A stretch of 64,000 nucleotides of DNA from the NCBI RefSeq assembly GCF_023498005.1, contig NZ_CP097289.1:1-64000 (forward strand), read 5' to 3'. Below are positions 54,449-63,163 of this stretch, piece by piece. The stretch is from Streptomyces durmitorensis (GTDB lineage Bacteria > Actinomycetota > Actinomycetes > Streptomycetales > Streptomycetaceae). The translations under genes and the position numbers were made by a program. Position 1 is the stretch's first letter; every line of letters begins with the position of its first letter. The notes beneath the pieces were generated by a model, which saw nothing but the letters and a program-made list of their open reading frames with translations, made no database searches and was not told the origin of the DNA.

Positions 54449-55483
54449 TCAGTGGGCGTGCGGGCGGCACCGTCGTAGTTCGTGGGCTGGACTGCCGGTC
54501 ACGAGTTCGTCCGCGATGAGTCGTCCGGCGGTGGGCGCCAGGGAGATGGCGGAGTGCATGGCGGCGACGTAGACGGATCGATCGTTCGTCACAAATCCAA
54601 TAACGGGTCCGTGCTCGGGCATGGGGCGTTGGCCCGTGCGGTAGCCCAGCAGGCGGCACTGGTCGCTTCCTTGGAAGGTCGTCTTCAGCTGTTGGAGCGC
54701 GTCTTGCGCCTGCTCCAACGCTGCTGTGCCTTCAACGTGCGGCACGACCAGCAAGAGGTCACCGTCCCGTACCTCTCGGACCTCGAAATCCGGACTGGCC
54801 ACGATGGTCCTGACCAGTCCAGGCGGTGCTGTGACCCGCGCAAGAGTGGCCGGGGAGGCAGCAATGGCCAGGTTGGCCGAGAGCGGTTCGCAGAGCTTGG
54901 GGACCCCTGTCCCGGCAGCGAGTACGACGGTTGTGGCGGCGTGGAGTCCGGTCGAGGTCAGCACTCCCCCGACGCGTCCGCCTGTCACCTGCAAGGAGTT
55001 GACCGCGGTGTTGTGGAGCACGGTTGCTCCGTGGGCGCCGGCTGCTACTACGAGTGCGTGGGTCAGGGCCGTTGGGTCGACGCCTGCGTCGTTCGGGGTG
55101 TGGATGGCCTGGTCAGGTGGGTGTCGGAGGTTGGGCTCCAGGGCTGCGATGTCGCTTCGTCCGATGCGGAACTGGCCTGGTCCCGGCCGTGAGTCCTGCG
55201 CCGGTGTGCCGGTCCAGGTCAGCGAGCCGGTCCGGCGGACGGCGATGTGGGGCAGTTCGTTCTCCAGGCGTCGGTAGTCCGCCAGGACGTGTTCGCGAAG
55301 GTCTTGTGCTCCGCCGGGCCAGTGGCCTCCCGCACCGCGTACCCAGGCGAAGGAGTCTCCGGTGACCCCGGTGGCCGGTGCAGGTCCTTGGTCAAGCAAA
55401 GTGACCGGGACGCCCCGACGTGCCAGGTGATAGGCCACTGAGGAGCCGACGATTCCCGCACCGACAACAACAACGGCTGACAT
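54449..55483 (-). CDS. FAD-dependent oxidoreductase (D-amino-acid-oxidase/glycine-oxidase family)
   Basis: A 344-residue protein, ATG 55483 (GAGG upstream); a longer frame lacks homology. The N-terminal Rossmann motif is AVVVVGAGIVGSSVAYHLAR, then RGVPVTLLDQGPAPATGVTG. DAO-type features follow: DPTALTHALVVAAGAHGATV, TTVVLAAGTGVPKL, a substrate-domain beta sheet, and a C-terminal FAD element with PEHGPVIGFVTN and YVAAMHSAISLAPTAGRLIA. It probably oxidises an amine or amino acid with release of H2O2; substrate unknown. The hydrolase gene upstream runs in the same direction with a ~170-base gap. Confidence 0.92.
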   Translation of the reverse strand: MSAVVVVGAGIVGSSVAYHLARRGVPVTLLDQGPAPATGVTGDSFAWVRGAGGHWPGGAQDLREHVLADYRRLENELPHIAVRRTGSLTWTGTPAQDSRPGPGQFRIGRSDIAALEPNLRHPPDQAIHTPNDAGVDPTALTHALVVAAGAHGATVLHNTAVNSLQVTGGRVGGVLTSTGLHAATTVVLAAGTGVPKLCEPLSANLAIAASPATLARVTAPPGLVRTIVASPDFEVREVRDGDLLLVVPHVEGTAALEQAQDALQQLKTTFQGSDQCRLLGYRTGQRPMPEHGPVIGFVTNDRSVYVAAMHSAISLAPTAGRLIADELVTGSPAHELRRCRPHAH

Positions 55484-55653
55484 GAGGTCCTCTTCGGTAG
55501 GCCAACGACTGTTCAGGCTGTGGCTGCAGCCGTAGAAGCACAGTCGGGCCGCTGCCGGCACAGTGCAACGGAATTTGCTGCGGGGGCACGGCTACTGGCT
55601 GATCCGCCGACGTCACCGGACCGACCAGCGCGTCGCGAACTGCGCGTCGCGAA

Positions 55654-56616
55654 CTACTCGACACGCTCGTGATCGATGAACGCGGTCAACACGTCCACAG
55701 TTGCGTCGGGTTGCTCGTCGGGAATGAAGTGTCCGGCCTGTGGGATGAGGACGCCGGTCGCGTTCTCTGCCCACGGGCTGATGGAGGCGGCCATGTCGGG
55801 GATCGAGCCATGGGAGCTGGAGACTCCCAGGACCGGGACGGTCAAGTGCCCTCGTTCGAGAGCGTCATGATTCTTGCGTGCTGATTCCGCGGCGTCGCGG
55901 TAGTAGGCGAGAGACGCTGAAAGACCTCCCTCGGCCGCGATGGCGGCGGCGTAATGGTCGATCTCGGCGTCGTCGAAGGTGTTCGGGGACAGAGCCTTGA
56001 CCTTCAAGAACCAGCCCACGTAGTCACGTTCGCGGCCGGCGAGCAGAGTCTCGGGCAGTTCGGGCACCAGGTGGAAGGCGAAGTGCCAGGTCTTCCAGGC
56101 CCGGTCGGGATCCGTCGGGATGGAGTCCGGGAGGGTGATTCCGGGAATGCCGGCGTCAAGCAGAGCGACGCCATGCAGGCGCTCTTCGTACTTCAGGGCC
56201 AGCGAGAAGGCGACCCAGGCGCCGATGTCGTGGGCGACGAGCCAGTACTTCGGCACGTTGAGCGCGGTCAGCGCGGCCTGGACACGCGAAGCGACGGTGT
56301 GCGTGTCGTAGCCCCCTTGAGGGCGGTCGGAGTGGCCCTGACCCGGCAGGTCGATCGCGATCACGTGAAATCGCTCGGCAAGGCCTGGCATCACCTCTCG
56401 CCAAGCCCACCAGGTCTGCGGGAATCCGGCGAGGAGCACGACAGTGGGCCCGGCCGGTTGGCCGCCTTCCACGGCGTGAAGTCGGATTCCTTCCGCATCG
56501 ACCCAGCGGTGAGTGAAACCCGCAAGGTCGTGCAGCGGCAACCCGGGGACCGGGTTCTGGTCCTGGTCCTGGTCCTGGTCGCAGGAGCGTTTCGGGGCTA
56601 TGGCGTCGTCAGTCAT
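55654..56616 (-). CDS. Alpha/beta hydrolase with Asp nucleophile (epoxide hydrolase/dehalogenase-like)
   Basis: A 320-residue protein, ATG 56616. VVLLAGFPQTWWAWREVMPG (oxyanion region), VIAIDLPGQGHSDRP, nucleophile elbow WLVAHDIGAWVAFSLALKY (Asp as in epoxide hydrolases and dehalogenases), a cap region with lipophilic helices, PVLGVSSSHGSI, and QAGHFIPDEQPD (catalytic His). The N-terminus carries a DQDQDQDQ run encoded by four 6-bp repeats (56557-56580). It is divergent from a TetR gene, with a perfect operator between them. The substrate is likely an epoxide or activated ester; unproven. Confidence 0.92.
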   Translation of the reverse strand: MTDDAIAPKRSCDQDQDQDQNPVPGLPLHDLAGFTHRWVDAEGIRLHAVEGGQPAGPTVVLLAGFPQTWWAWREVMPGLAERFHVIAIDLPGQGHSDRPQGGYDTHTVASRVQAALTALNVPKYWLVAHDIGAWVAFSLALKYEERLHGVALLDAGIPGITLPDSIPTDPDRAWKTWHFAFHLVPELPETLLAGRERDYVGWFLKVKALSPNTFDDAEIDHYAAAIAAEGGLSASLAYYRDAAESARKNHDALERGHLTVPVLGVSSSHGSIPDMAASISPWAENATGVLIPQAGHFIPDEQPDATVDVLTAFIDHERVE

Positions 56617-56632
56617 GTCCTGAGCCTACTGC

Positions 56633-56656
56633 ATCTTGAACTGGTTAGTTCAAGAT
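56633..56656. promoter_or_regulatory. TetR operator: perfect 10-bp inverted repeat
   Basis: ATCTTGAACT-GGTT-AGTTCAAGAT, perfect arms with a 4-base spacer, 16 bases upstream of the hydrolase start and 48 bases upstream of the TetR start. Its position between divergent genes makes it the obvious binding site of the adjacent regulator, controlling both. Confidence 0.8.
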
Positions 56657-56704
56657 AGGATGGCAGAGCCACAACGGCTGGTCCAAGAGCGAGGTGCATG
56701 CGTG

Positions 56705-57295
56705 ATGGCCGGGAAGAAGCAGTTCGACGTGGGCATCGCGCTCGACGCGGCGATGGTCCAGTTCTGGCGGGTCGGATACGCCGACACGTCTCTCGACGAC
56801 CTCTCCAGGACGACCGGATTGAACCGCAGTTCCATCTACTCCTCGTTCGGCGACAAAGACTCGCTCTACCTGCGCTGCCTGGACCGCTACGCCGCGCGGT
56901 ACGGAAACAGGTACGACCAGGCGCTTTCACGTGCGTCCGAGGAACCGCTCCAGGCGGTTCGGGCGTTCTTCGATGTCACCCTGCAGCGCATCGCCGACCC
57001 TGACGTACCTGATGGATGCCTGATCGCCCAGACCGCGATGGCGACACCGGTGCTCAGCCCCACCATCGCCGCACGCGCGGACGAAGCTCTAGGCCTTCAG
57101 CATGCGCGGCTGCGGACCGCTTTGAACGCCGCGCAGTTGGCCGAGGGCGATGCCGACGACTTCGCGGTTCACCTCACGGCGGTCAACCAATCGCTGGCCG
57201 TGATGAGCAGGGCCAGGGCGAGCCAGAAGCAGCTCCGCACGGTCATCGACATCAGCATGAGTGCGCTCTCACATGCCTTGCATGCCCGGAGCTAG
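56705..57295 (+). CDS. TetR-family transcriptional repressor
   Basis: A 196-residue protein, ATG 56705 (GTG 56702 also possible). The N-terminal HTH is KKQFDVGIALDAAMVQFWRV, GYADTSLDDLSRTTGLNRSS, IYSSFGDKDSLYLRCLDRYA. The C-terminal domain contains PDGCLIAQTAMATPVLSPTI, a TetR_C pattern seen in AcrR/YxaF-type repressors. It faces the Asp-nucleophile hydrolase gene across a perfect 24-bp operator. It probably senses a substrate of that hydrolase, which would make a detoxification switch. Confidence 0.93.
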   Translation: MAGKKQFDVGIALDAAMVQFWRVGYADTSLDDLSRTTGLNRSSIYSSFGDKDSLYLRCLDRYAARYGNRYDQALSRASEEPLQAVRAFFDVTLQRIADPDVPDGCLIAQTAMATPVLSPTIAARADEALGLQHARLRTALNAAQLAEGDADDFAVHLTAVNQSLAVMSRARASQKQLRTVIDISMSALSHALHARS

Positions 57296-58042
57296 CCCGC
57301 CGTTTCGCCTGGGTACGGCGGCTGCCGGGGCGGGACCGCCAGGAAACACCGGGCCGTCCTGGAGATGCGAATCAGGGCCCTGGGGCCTGAGCATCCCAAG
57401 ACCGAAATCAGCCGACGACACCTGGCAGCGACCCTGGAATGTATAGCCAGTGACGGTCCGTCCTGACATGGTGACCCCGTCCAGCAACCGGTAGATCTCC
57501 AGGGCGGCTTCGCTCTCGACGCGGCTTCTCTCATGCAACACCGGGGCGCGCTGTCGGCTCGTTCGAAGGAGAGCTTTAGAGCTTCACTGTCGTTGCCGGC
57601 CTTTCGGAGCGCGCCAGCGCTCGACCGGGATCTCGCACAGCTGCGTCATCCGTTCCTGCTCGCGGCAGATGACAGCCGGCCAGCATGCCTCCAGCCAGGT
57701 GCCCGCATCCGCTGAAGGCCTCGGGCCGATGGCTCGCAGGTGCGCACCGTGCGGTCGATGACGCATTCCTGGGGCCGTACTCATCGGCGAAGGCGGCCGT
57801 GGCGGTCGCATTGAAGCGGGGCCAGGCCAGATCGGCCGTCGGCCGTCGGCAGTTGGCAGTTGGCAGTTGGCAGGCATAGCGGTCGGGCTCGGCGTGGCCG
57901 CCGTCGGCCTGACGCACCAGTCCGGCGGGCCCTGGTGGCCAAAGGATCCCCCCTCAGTTCCGCCAACAGATCCCTGTCGTTTCGTGAGGTACCCGAGTGC
58001 GAACTCCTGTTCCTGAAGGAGGTACATTGCGTAGCGACCACC
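57296..58042. other. Gene-free stretch upstream of the thiamin operon
   Basis: About 750 bases without a recognisable gene. It contains a 7-bp tandem repeat (57848-57872). The operon promoter should lie shortly before the riboswitch at 58043. Confidence 0.45.
57848..57872. repeat. 7-bp tandem repeat (GGCAGTT, 3.6 copies)
   Basis: Copies at 57848, 57855 and 57862 plus GGCA, preceded by two copies of a related CGGCCGT unit. Non-coding context. Confidence 0.8.
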
Positions 58043-58140
58043 GCGGGAGCTCGGGAGTAGCCGGGCTGAGAGGGCGGACGGGACTTGATCCCCTTTCCGC
58101 CGACCGCATGAACCTGGACCGGGTAATGCCGGCGTAGGAA
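58043..58140 (+). promoter_or_regulatory. TPP (thi-box) riboswitch
   Basis: The conserved landmarks are present in order: CGGGCTGAGAGGGCGG (CUGAGA element, ~58062-58077), a variable P3 arm, and the 3' half GAACCTGGACCGGGTAATGC, CGGCGTAGGAAG (~58110-58141), which matches the ACCUGA...GGGUAAU-CCG-GCGUAGG consensus of THI elements with one extra G (CCTGGACC). The GGAAG end of the aptamer also serves as the ribosome-binding site of thiM, so TPP binding should block translation initiation directly. Confidence 0.92.
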
Positions 58141-58151
58141 GGGTGTTGACG

Positions 58152-58982
58152 ATGGATACTGCCTCCGTACCTGCCCGGCACGGCACTGCCGTTTCCCGTG
58201 AAGCCGTGGCGGATGTGATCGCGTCCCTGCGGACCTCCGCACCCCTTGTGCACTGCCTGACCAACGTCGTGGTGTCGCAGTTCACCGCGAATGTGCTGCT
58301 CGCGGCGGGGGCTGCCCCGGCGATGGTGCACAGCGTGGAGGAGGCCGGAGCGCTGGCCCGGATGGCCGGGGGTGTCCTGGTCAACCTGGGAACGGTGACG
58401 TCCGTGACGGCGCCGGCGATGCGCGTCGCGGTCACCGAAGCGGCCGGGGCCGGGCGGCCGTGGGTGCTCGATCCGGTGGCGGTCGGCCCGCTGCCCTGGC
58501 GCACCGAGCTCGCCCACGAACTGCTGGAGAGCGCACCCCCAGCGGCCGTTCGCGGCAATGCTTCCGAGATCCTGGCACTGGACGGCGGCACGGGCGGGCG
58601 CGGCGTGGACAGCACGGACGCCCCCGAGGCGGCGCTGGCCGCGGCGGGCTCGCTGGCCCGGCGCTACGGCTGCGCGGTCGCGGTGAGCGGTCCACAGGAC
58701 GTTCTCACGGACGGGACGCGAGTGGTGCGCCTGGCCAACGGGCATCCGCTGCTGGCCCTGGTGACGGGAACGGGCTGCTCACTCGGCGCCCTGGTGGCCG
58801 CCTGCACAGCCGTCACCGGCGACGCGCTGCTGGCTGCCACTGCCGCGACCGGCCTGCTCACCGTGGCCGCGGAGAACGCCGCCACCCGCTCCGCGGGGCC
58901 CGGCACGTTCGCGGTCGCCCTGATCGACGCGCTGTACGAGCTCAGCCCTGAGCGGCTCGCCGAGGCTCTCGACCTGCGCTGA
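58152..58982 (+). CDS. thiM: Hydroxyethylthiazole kinase
   Basis: A 276-residue protein. ATG 58152 is preferred over GTG 58143 because AGGAAGGG (58136-58143) is then well placed. ThiM features: [88 protein letters not shown], and the ATP/active-site loop [19 protein letters not shown] with Cys. It phosphorylates 4-methyl-5-(2-hydroxyethyl)thiazole for thiamin salvage in the cytoplasm. It is the first gene of the operon, directly under TPP riboswitch control. Confidence 0.96.
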   Translation: MDTASVPARHGTAVSREAVADVIASLRTSAPLVHCLTNVVVSQFTANVLLAAGAAPAMVHSVEEAGALARMAGGVLVNLGTVTSVTAPAMRVAVTEAAGAGRPWVLDPVAVGPLPWRTELAHELLESAPPAAVRGNASEILALDGGTGGRGVDSTDAPEAALAAAGSLARRYGCAVAVSGPQDVLTDGTRVVRLANGHPLLALVTGTGCSLGALVAACTAVTGDALLAATAATGLLTVAAENAATRSAGPGTFAVALIDALYELSPERLAEALDLR

Positions 58983-59203
58983 GCATGCGCGTACTGCGGA
59001 GGTCCTGCGTGTGAGCAGTGGCCTGGACGCCACCCGCTGCACAGTGCCCGCCCTGGCGCCGTAGCACCGAGTCCGGCTGCCCTGTTCCCCATCTCGCCCC
59101 TGTGAACAACTCAAGTCCCTGCACCTCAGGGCCTGCCTTCCCCCGTACCTCCCGATGCGTTTCCCACGCCTTTCCCCGGCCGGGAGACCCCAAGGAGTAA
59201 CCC

Positions 59204-59842
59204 GTGCGACCTCCTCTCGACCTGTCCCTGTATCTCGTGACCGACACCGGACTCTGCGGCCACCGCGGTGTCGCCCCTACCGTTGCAGCGGCCGTCAAGG
59301 GCGGCGTCACCGCCGTCCAGTTGCGCGATCCGGACGCGGACGCCCGCACGCTGTTCTCGCTCGGCCGGGTGATCCAGGCCGAACTCGCGGGCACTGGTGT
59401 CCCCTTGATCGTCAACGATCGCCTGGACGTGGCGGTCTGGTTGGACGCGGACGGCGTCCACCTCGGGCAGCGGGACGTCTCACCCGAGACCGCCCGGCGC
59501 CAGCTCGGTCACCATGCGTACATCGGCCTGTCCGTCAGCCGTCCCGAGCAGCTGGCGCACGTACCGGACACCGTCGACCACCTAGGTGTCGGTCCGGTTT
59601 TCCCGCAGTCCACCAAGCCAGACGCGGACGCCCCGCTCGGTCTGGGCGGCCTGGCCCAGATCGTCCGGGAGAGCCCGCTGCCCTGCGTGGCCATCGGCGG
59701 GATCGGCGTGTCCGAGGCCGCCGCGGTCATGGGAACGGGCGCGGCCGGGATCGCTGTCGTCAGCGCGGTCTGCGGGCAGCCCGACCCCGAGGCCGCAGCC
59801 CATTCCCTCGTTCGCACTCTGCGGCAGGAGATCCCCGCATGA
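59204..59842 (+). CDS. thiE: Thiamine-phosphate synthase
   Basis: A 212-residue protein from GTG 59204 with AAGGAG upstream. TIM-barrel motifs: LSLYLVTDTGLCG, GGVTAVQLRDPDADARTLFS, GVPLIVNDRLDVAVWLDADG, VHLGQRDVSPETARRQLG, IGLSVSRPEQLAHV, LGVGPVFPQSTKPDADAPLG, CVAIGGIGVSEAAAVMGTGA, GIAVVSAV. It joins HMP-pyrophosphate with thiazole phosphate to give thiamin phosphate. The gap after thiM is ~220 bases and holds no recognisable gene. The stop overlaps the thiD start. Confidence 0.96.
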   Translation: MRPPLDLSLYLVTDTGLCGHRGVAPTVAAAVKGGVTAVQLRDPDADARTLFSLGRVIQAELAGTGVPLIVNDRLDVAVWLDADGVHLGQRDVSPETARRQLGHHAYIGLSVSRPEQLAHVPDTVDHLGVGPVFPQSTKPDADAPLGLGGLAQIVRESPLPCVAIGGIGVSEAAAVMGTGAAGIAVVSAVCGQPDPEAAAHSLVRTLRQEIPA

Positions 59843-60663
59843 CCAGTCCACCCATCGCCCTCAGCATCGCCGCCAGCGACCCCTCCGGCGGCGCCGGGAT
59901 ACAAGCCGACTTGAAGGCGTTCTCCGCCAACGGCGCCTACGGAACAGCGGTTCTGACCGCCCTGACCGCACAGAACACTCAAGGTGTCACCGGCATCCAT
60001 GCCGTCCCCCCGGCGTTCGTCACCGAGCAGCTCGACACTCTGTTCGCCGACGTCCCGGTGGACGCCGTCAAGATCGGAATGCTGGCCGACGCCGCCATCG
60101 CCACCGCCGTCGCAGAAGCCCTGGAGCGGCACCGCCCCCGGTACGTCGTCCTCGACCCCGTCATGGTCTCGACCAGCGGCCATCGCCTCCTCGAGGCCGA
60201 TGCGGTGACGGTGCTGCGCGACCGTCTGCTGCCGCTCGCCGACCTCATCACCCCCAACCTCCCCGAGGCCGGCGACCTGCTGGGCACCGCCGCCGCGAAG
60301 AACCGCGCCGAAGCCATCGAGCAGGCCCACGCACTCCTCGATACCGGCGCCAGGCGCGTCCTCCTCAAGGGCGGCCACCACACACACGACGCCGAGTCCG
60401 TAGACATCCTCGTCGACGCCACGGACGCCTCCGACTCGGGCTTCACCGAGCTGTCCGCACCTCGCGTGAACACGCGCAACACCCATGGCACCGGCTGCAC
60501 CCTCTCCGCCGCGATCGCCGCCCTGCGCCCGCAGCACGACGACTGGCACACCACCGTCAGTGCCGCAAAGGCGTACCTGACCGGGGCCCTGCGCGCGGCC
60601 GACACCCTGCACATCGGCCGCGGCCACGGACCCGTCCACCACTTCCACCAGTACTGGAGCTGA
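59839..60663 (+). CDS. thiD: Hydroxymethylpyrimidine/phosphomethylpyrimidine kinase
   Basis: A 274-residue protein whose ATG overlaps the thiE stop (ATGA). Motifs: IALSIAASDPSGGAGIQADL, FSANGAYGTAVLTALTAQNT, VKIGMLADAAIATAVAEAL, VVLDPVMVSTSGHRLLEADA, LITPNLPEAGDLLG, VLLKGGHH, NTHGTGCTLSAAIAALRP (anion hole and catalytic GTGC). It phosphorylates HMP and HMP-P to the pyrophosphate used by ThiE. A stand-alone ThiD, not fused to TenA or ThiE. It is followed five bases later by the TenA gene. Confidence 0.96.
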   Translation: MTSPPIALSIAASDPSGGAGIQADLKAFSANGAYGTAVLTALTAQNTQGVTGIHAVPPAFVTEQLDTLFADVPVDAVKIGMLADAAIATAVAEALERHRPRYVVLDPVMVSTSGHRLLEADAVTVLRDRLLPLADLITPNLPEAGDLLGTAAAKNRAEAIEQAHALLDTGARRVLLKGGHHTHDAESVDILVDATDASDSGFTELSAPRVNTRNTHGTGCTLSAAIAALRPQHDDWHTTVSAAKAYLTGALRAADTLHIGRGHGPVHHFHQYWS

Positions 60664-60668
60664 GCCCC

Positions 60669-61358
60669 ATGACCACCACGTTCTGCGACGAGCTGTGGAC
60701 GGCCACGGCCGAGATACGTGCGGCCATCGACAAGCTGCCGTTCGTCATCGCCCTCGGCGACGGCACTCTGGACCGGGAGAAGTTCGTCTACTACCTGGCC
60801 CAGGACGCCCACTACCTGCGCGGTTACGCCCGCGCGCTGGCCAGCGCCGCCGCGAAGGCGGACCGGCCGCAGGACATCGCGTTCTTCGCGAAGTCCGCCC
60901 ACGACGCCGTGGTCGTCGAGAGCTCCCTGCACGAGAGCAACGTCGTCGACGTCGACGCCTGGACGCCCTCCCCCACCGGCACCGGATACACCTCCTACCT
61001 GCTCTCCGTGGCTCACACCCAGGGCTACCCGGAGCTGACCGCCGCGGTCCTGCCCTGCTTCTGGATCTACGCCGAGGTGGGCCGGGCGCTCCTCGAGCTG
61101 GCCGGCGACCTCACCACCCACCCCTACGGCGACTGGATCGGCACGTACGCCGACGAGGAGTTCGAAGCCGCCACCGAACACGCCCGGCAGATCGTCAACC
61201 GGCTTGCGGACCAGGCCGACCCGGCCACCCGCGCACGGATGCGTACGGCCTTCACCACCGCGTCCACCTGGGAGTGGATGTTCTGGGACGCCGCCTGGCG
61301 TATGGAGTCCTGGCCCGTCGGCGCCGCTCCCGTCCAGGTTTCGGAGCCCGCGAAGTGA
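60669..61358 (+). CDS. tenA: TenA family aminopyrimidine aminohydrolase (thiaminase II)
   Basis: A 229-residue all-helical protein from ATG 60669. TenA landmarks: TFCDELWTATAEIRAAIDKL, PFVIALGDGTLDREKFVYYL, AQDAHYLRGYARALASAAAK, TGTGYTSYLLSVAHTQGYPE, LTAAVLPCFWIYAEVGRALL with the catalytic Cys of the TenA_C class, WIGTYADEEFEAATEHARQI, and C-terminal STWEWMFWDAAWRME. It hydrolyses aminomethyl-pyrimidine breakdown products of thiamin to HMP, feeding ThiD. Its stop overlaps the GTG of the transporter gene. Confidence 0.95.
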   Translation: MTTTFCDELWTATAEIRAAIDKLPFVIALGDGTLDREKFVYYLAQDAHYLRGYARALASAAAKADRPQDIAFFAKSAHDAVVVESSLHESNVVDVDAWTPSPTGTGYTSYLLSVAHTQGYPELTAAVLPCFWIYAEVGRALLELAGDLTTHPYGDWIGTYADEEFEAATEHARQIVNRLADQADPATRARMRTAFTTASTWEWMFWDAAWRMESWPVGAAPVQVSEPAK

Positions 61359-62749
61359 CGACCACCACCGAACCCACCACCCCGGGACCGGCCCCGGCGA
61401 ACGAGGCGCCGCTCACCCTCGACCAGCCCACACCCAAGGTCCTGAGCGGCCTGGACCAAGGCACCTTCTGGGCCAACCTGGGCGTCAGCCTGCTCGGCTT
61501 CAGCGGCATGCTGGTCGTCCTCGACCCCCTTGGCACCGGCAGTCCGACCCTGTCGTTCGCAGCGGCCGTCACCGCGTCCGTCGTCGGCACCCTGATCGGC
61601 ACCGTCGCCCTCGGCCTCGCCGCCATCACCGGGGCCCGCACCGGCGCGCCCTCGATGGTCCTGCTGCGCGGCCTGTTCGGCGCGAAGGCGTCCTACCTCC
61701 CCACCGTCCTCAACGTGCTGCAGATGGTCGGCTGGGCCGTCTTCGAGCTGGTGGTCATCTCGACCGGCCTGAAGATCCTGGCCCGCCAGGCCTTCGGCGA
61801 CCCGGGACCCGGCTGGCTGTACGTACTCGTCGCGGGCGCGGTGACGACAGCGCTCACGCTGCGTCCGCTCGGCGCGCTGCGCATCATCCGCCGCTACGTC
61901 ACCATCGCCGTCGTCCTGGCCATCTGCTACCTGGGCTGGGACCTGGCCGGCCGCGGCATTCCGATGGAGGGCGGCTCCTGGAAGGACTTCTGGTTCGCCG
62001 CCGACAGCGTGATCGCCGTGTCGATCTCCTGGCTGCCGCTGGTCGCCGACTACTCGCGGCACTCCCGCAGCGAGAAGGAGGCATTCGGCGGCCTGGTCAT
62101 CGGCCAGACCCTCGCGGGCGTCGCGGGCTCGGTCCTCGGCGTGGCCGCCCTCGCCATGATCGCGTTCGACACCACCGACCCGTACAAGGTCTTCGACCCT
62201 TTCACCGCCACCAGCGTCGGCGTGATCTGCTTCGGTGTCCTGGTCCTGCGCGAGGTCGACCAGTCCTTCGCCAACGTCTACTCCACCGCCGTCTCCGCCC
62301 AGAACCTGCTGCCTCGGGCCGACCGCCGCGTCCTGTGCCTGATCAGCGGCACCCTGGCCACCGCCCTGGCGCTTCTGGTGAACATGGACAGCTACGCCAG
62401 CTTCCTCTACCTGATCGGCGCGGTGTTCATCCCGATGTTCGCCGTCCTCGTCGTGGACTTCTTCGTACTCGGCGGCCACCGCACCTGGGACGTCTCCGAA
62501 CAGGCGCCCACCCGCTGGGTCATGCTGCTGCCCTGGGCGCTCGGCTTCGCCACCTACCAGCTGATCGCACCGACGAACATCGCAGGCTGGTCCGACTTCT
62601 GGACCTCGCTGCAGGACGCCGTGGGCTTCACCGTCCAGCCGTGGATGAGCGCCTCCCTGCTCTCCTTCGCGGTAGCTGCCCTCACCACCCTCGCCGTGGG
62701 CTACAGGCGCCGGCGCGTTTATGTCTCTTCATCATGTCTCCCTCGGTGA
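61355..62749 (+). CDS. cytX: CytX-like NCS1 permease, probable hydroxymethylpyrimidine transporter
   Basis: A 464-residue membrane protein from GTG 61355 (GTGA overlap with tenA). About 12 hydrophobic segments, starting after TFWANLGVSLLGFSGMLVVL. NCS1 family signs are GARTGAPSMVLLRGLFG, LQMVGWAVFELVVISTGLKI and SVIAVSISWLPLVADYSRHS (substrate site). It resembles CytX, the putative HMP/thiamin-precursor permease found in TPP-regulated operons. Its place at the end of thiM-E-D-tenA under the riboswitch supports uptake of the pyrimidine precursor. The exact substrate is inference from context. Confidence 0.9.
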   Translation: MTTTTEPTTPGPAPANEAPLTLDQPTPKVLSGLDQGTFWANLGVSLLGFSGMLVVLDPLGTGSPTLSFAAAVTASVVGTLIGTVALGLAAITGARTGAPSMVLLRGLFGAKASYLPTVLNVLQMVGWAVFELVVISTGLKILARQAFGDPGPGWLYVLVAGAVTTALTLRPLGALRIIRRYVTIAVVLAICYLGWDLAGRGIPMEGGSWKDFWFAADSVIAVSISWLPLVADYSRHSRSEKEAFGGLVIGQTLAGVAGSVLGVAALAMIAFDTTDPYKVFDPFTATSVGVICFGVLVLREVDQSFANVYSTAVSAQNLLPRADRRVLCLISGTLATALALLVNMDSYASFLYLIGAVFIPMFAVLVVDFFVLGGHRTWDVSEQAPTRWVMLLPWALGFATYQLIAPTNIAGWSDFWTSLQDAVGFTVQPWMSASLLSFAVAALTTLAVGYRRRRVYVSSSCLPR

Positions 62750-62754
62750 GTACA

Positions 62755-62778
62755 GGACCGGCCCGGAGCGTCCGGTCC
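62755..62778 (+). terminator. Hairpin after the thiamin operon
   Basis: GGACCGG (62755-62761) / CCGGTCC (62772-62778), six bases after the cytX stop, 10-base loop, no U-run. Likely transcription terminator. Confidence 0.55.
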
Positions 62779-62817
62779 CGCTCATGGCCGTTGCCCGGGG
62801 TACAGGTGAAGGCCGTC

Positions 62818-63163
62818 CTCAGCGGGCGGCGGCGTAGGAATCCACCACGAACCGGATGACCTGGTCCTACAACGCGGCCCCCGAAACACCTGCCCGCTTG
62901 ATCATGTCCGTTCCGTGGAAGCCGCTCTTGTCGATGACCAGTTGCTTCTTGCGGCCTACGGAGGCCACATAGACCTCACGGACCTGCTTCTCCACCGCGC
63001 CCTGCATGTCACCGGGCGACACCACGAGAAGCGTCGGAATACTCAGCTTCCTCACCGCCGCCACACCGTCCGCCCCGAGGCACCGGGCAGGCGAGGACAT
63101 CATCAACAGGCCCACCACCCGCAAGGACGTGTCAACCCCGGCCCCCCCCGGCGCTCCCGCCAT
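62818..63163 (-). pseudogene. C-terminal remnant of an alpha/beta hydrolase with internal stop
   Basis: The minus strand reads GADGVAAVRKLSIPTLLVVS, PGDM (acid region), KKQLVIDKSGFHGTDMI (catalytic His region), then VSGAAL, an in-frame TAG at about 62867, and continues DQVIRFVVDSYAAAR to a second stop near 62818. This is the end of a secreted or cytoplasmic alpha/beta hydrolase whose first two thirds are missing. Both truncation and the internal stop mark it as dead. Confidence 0.65.
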
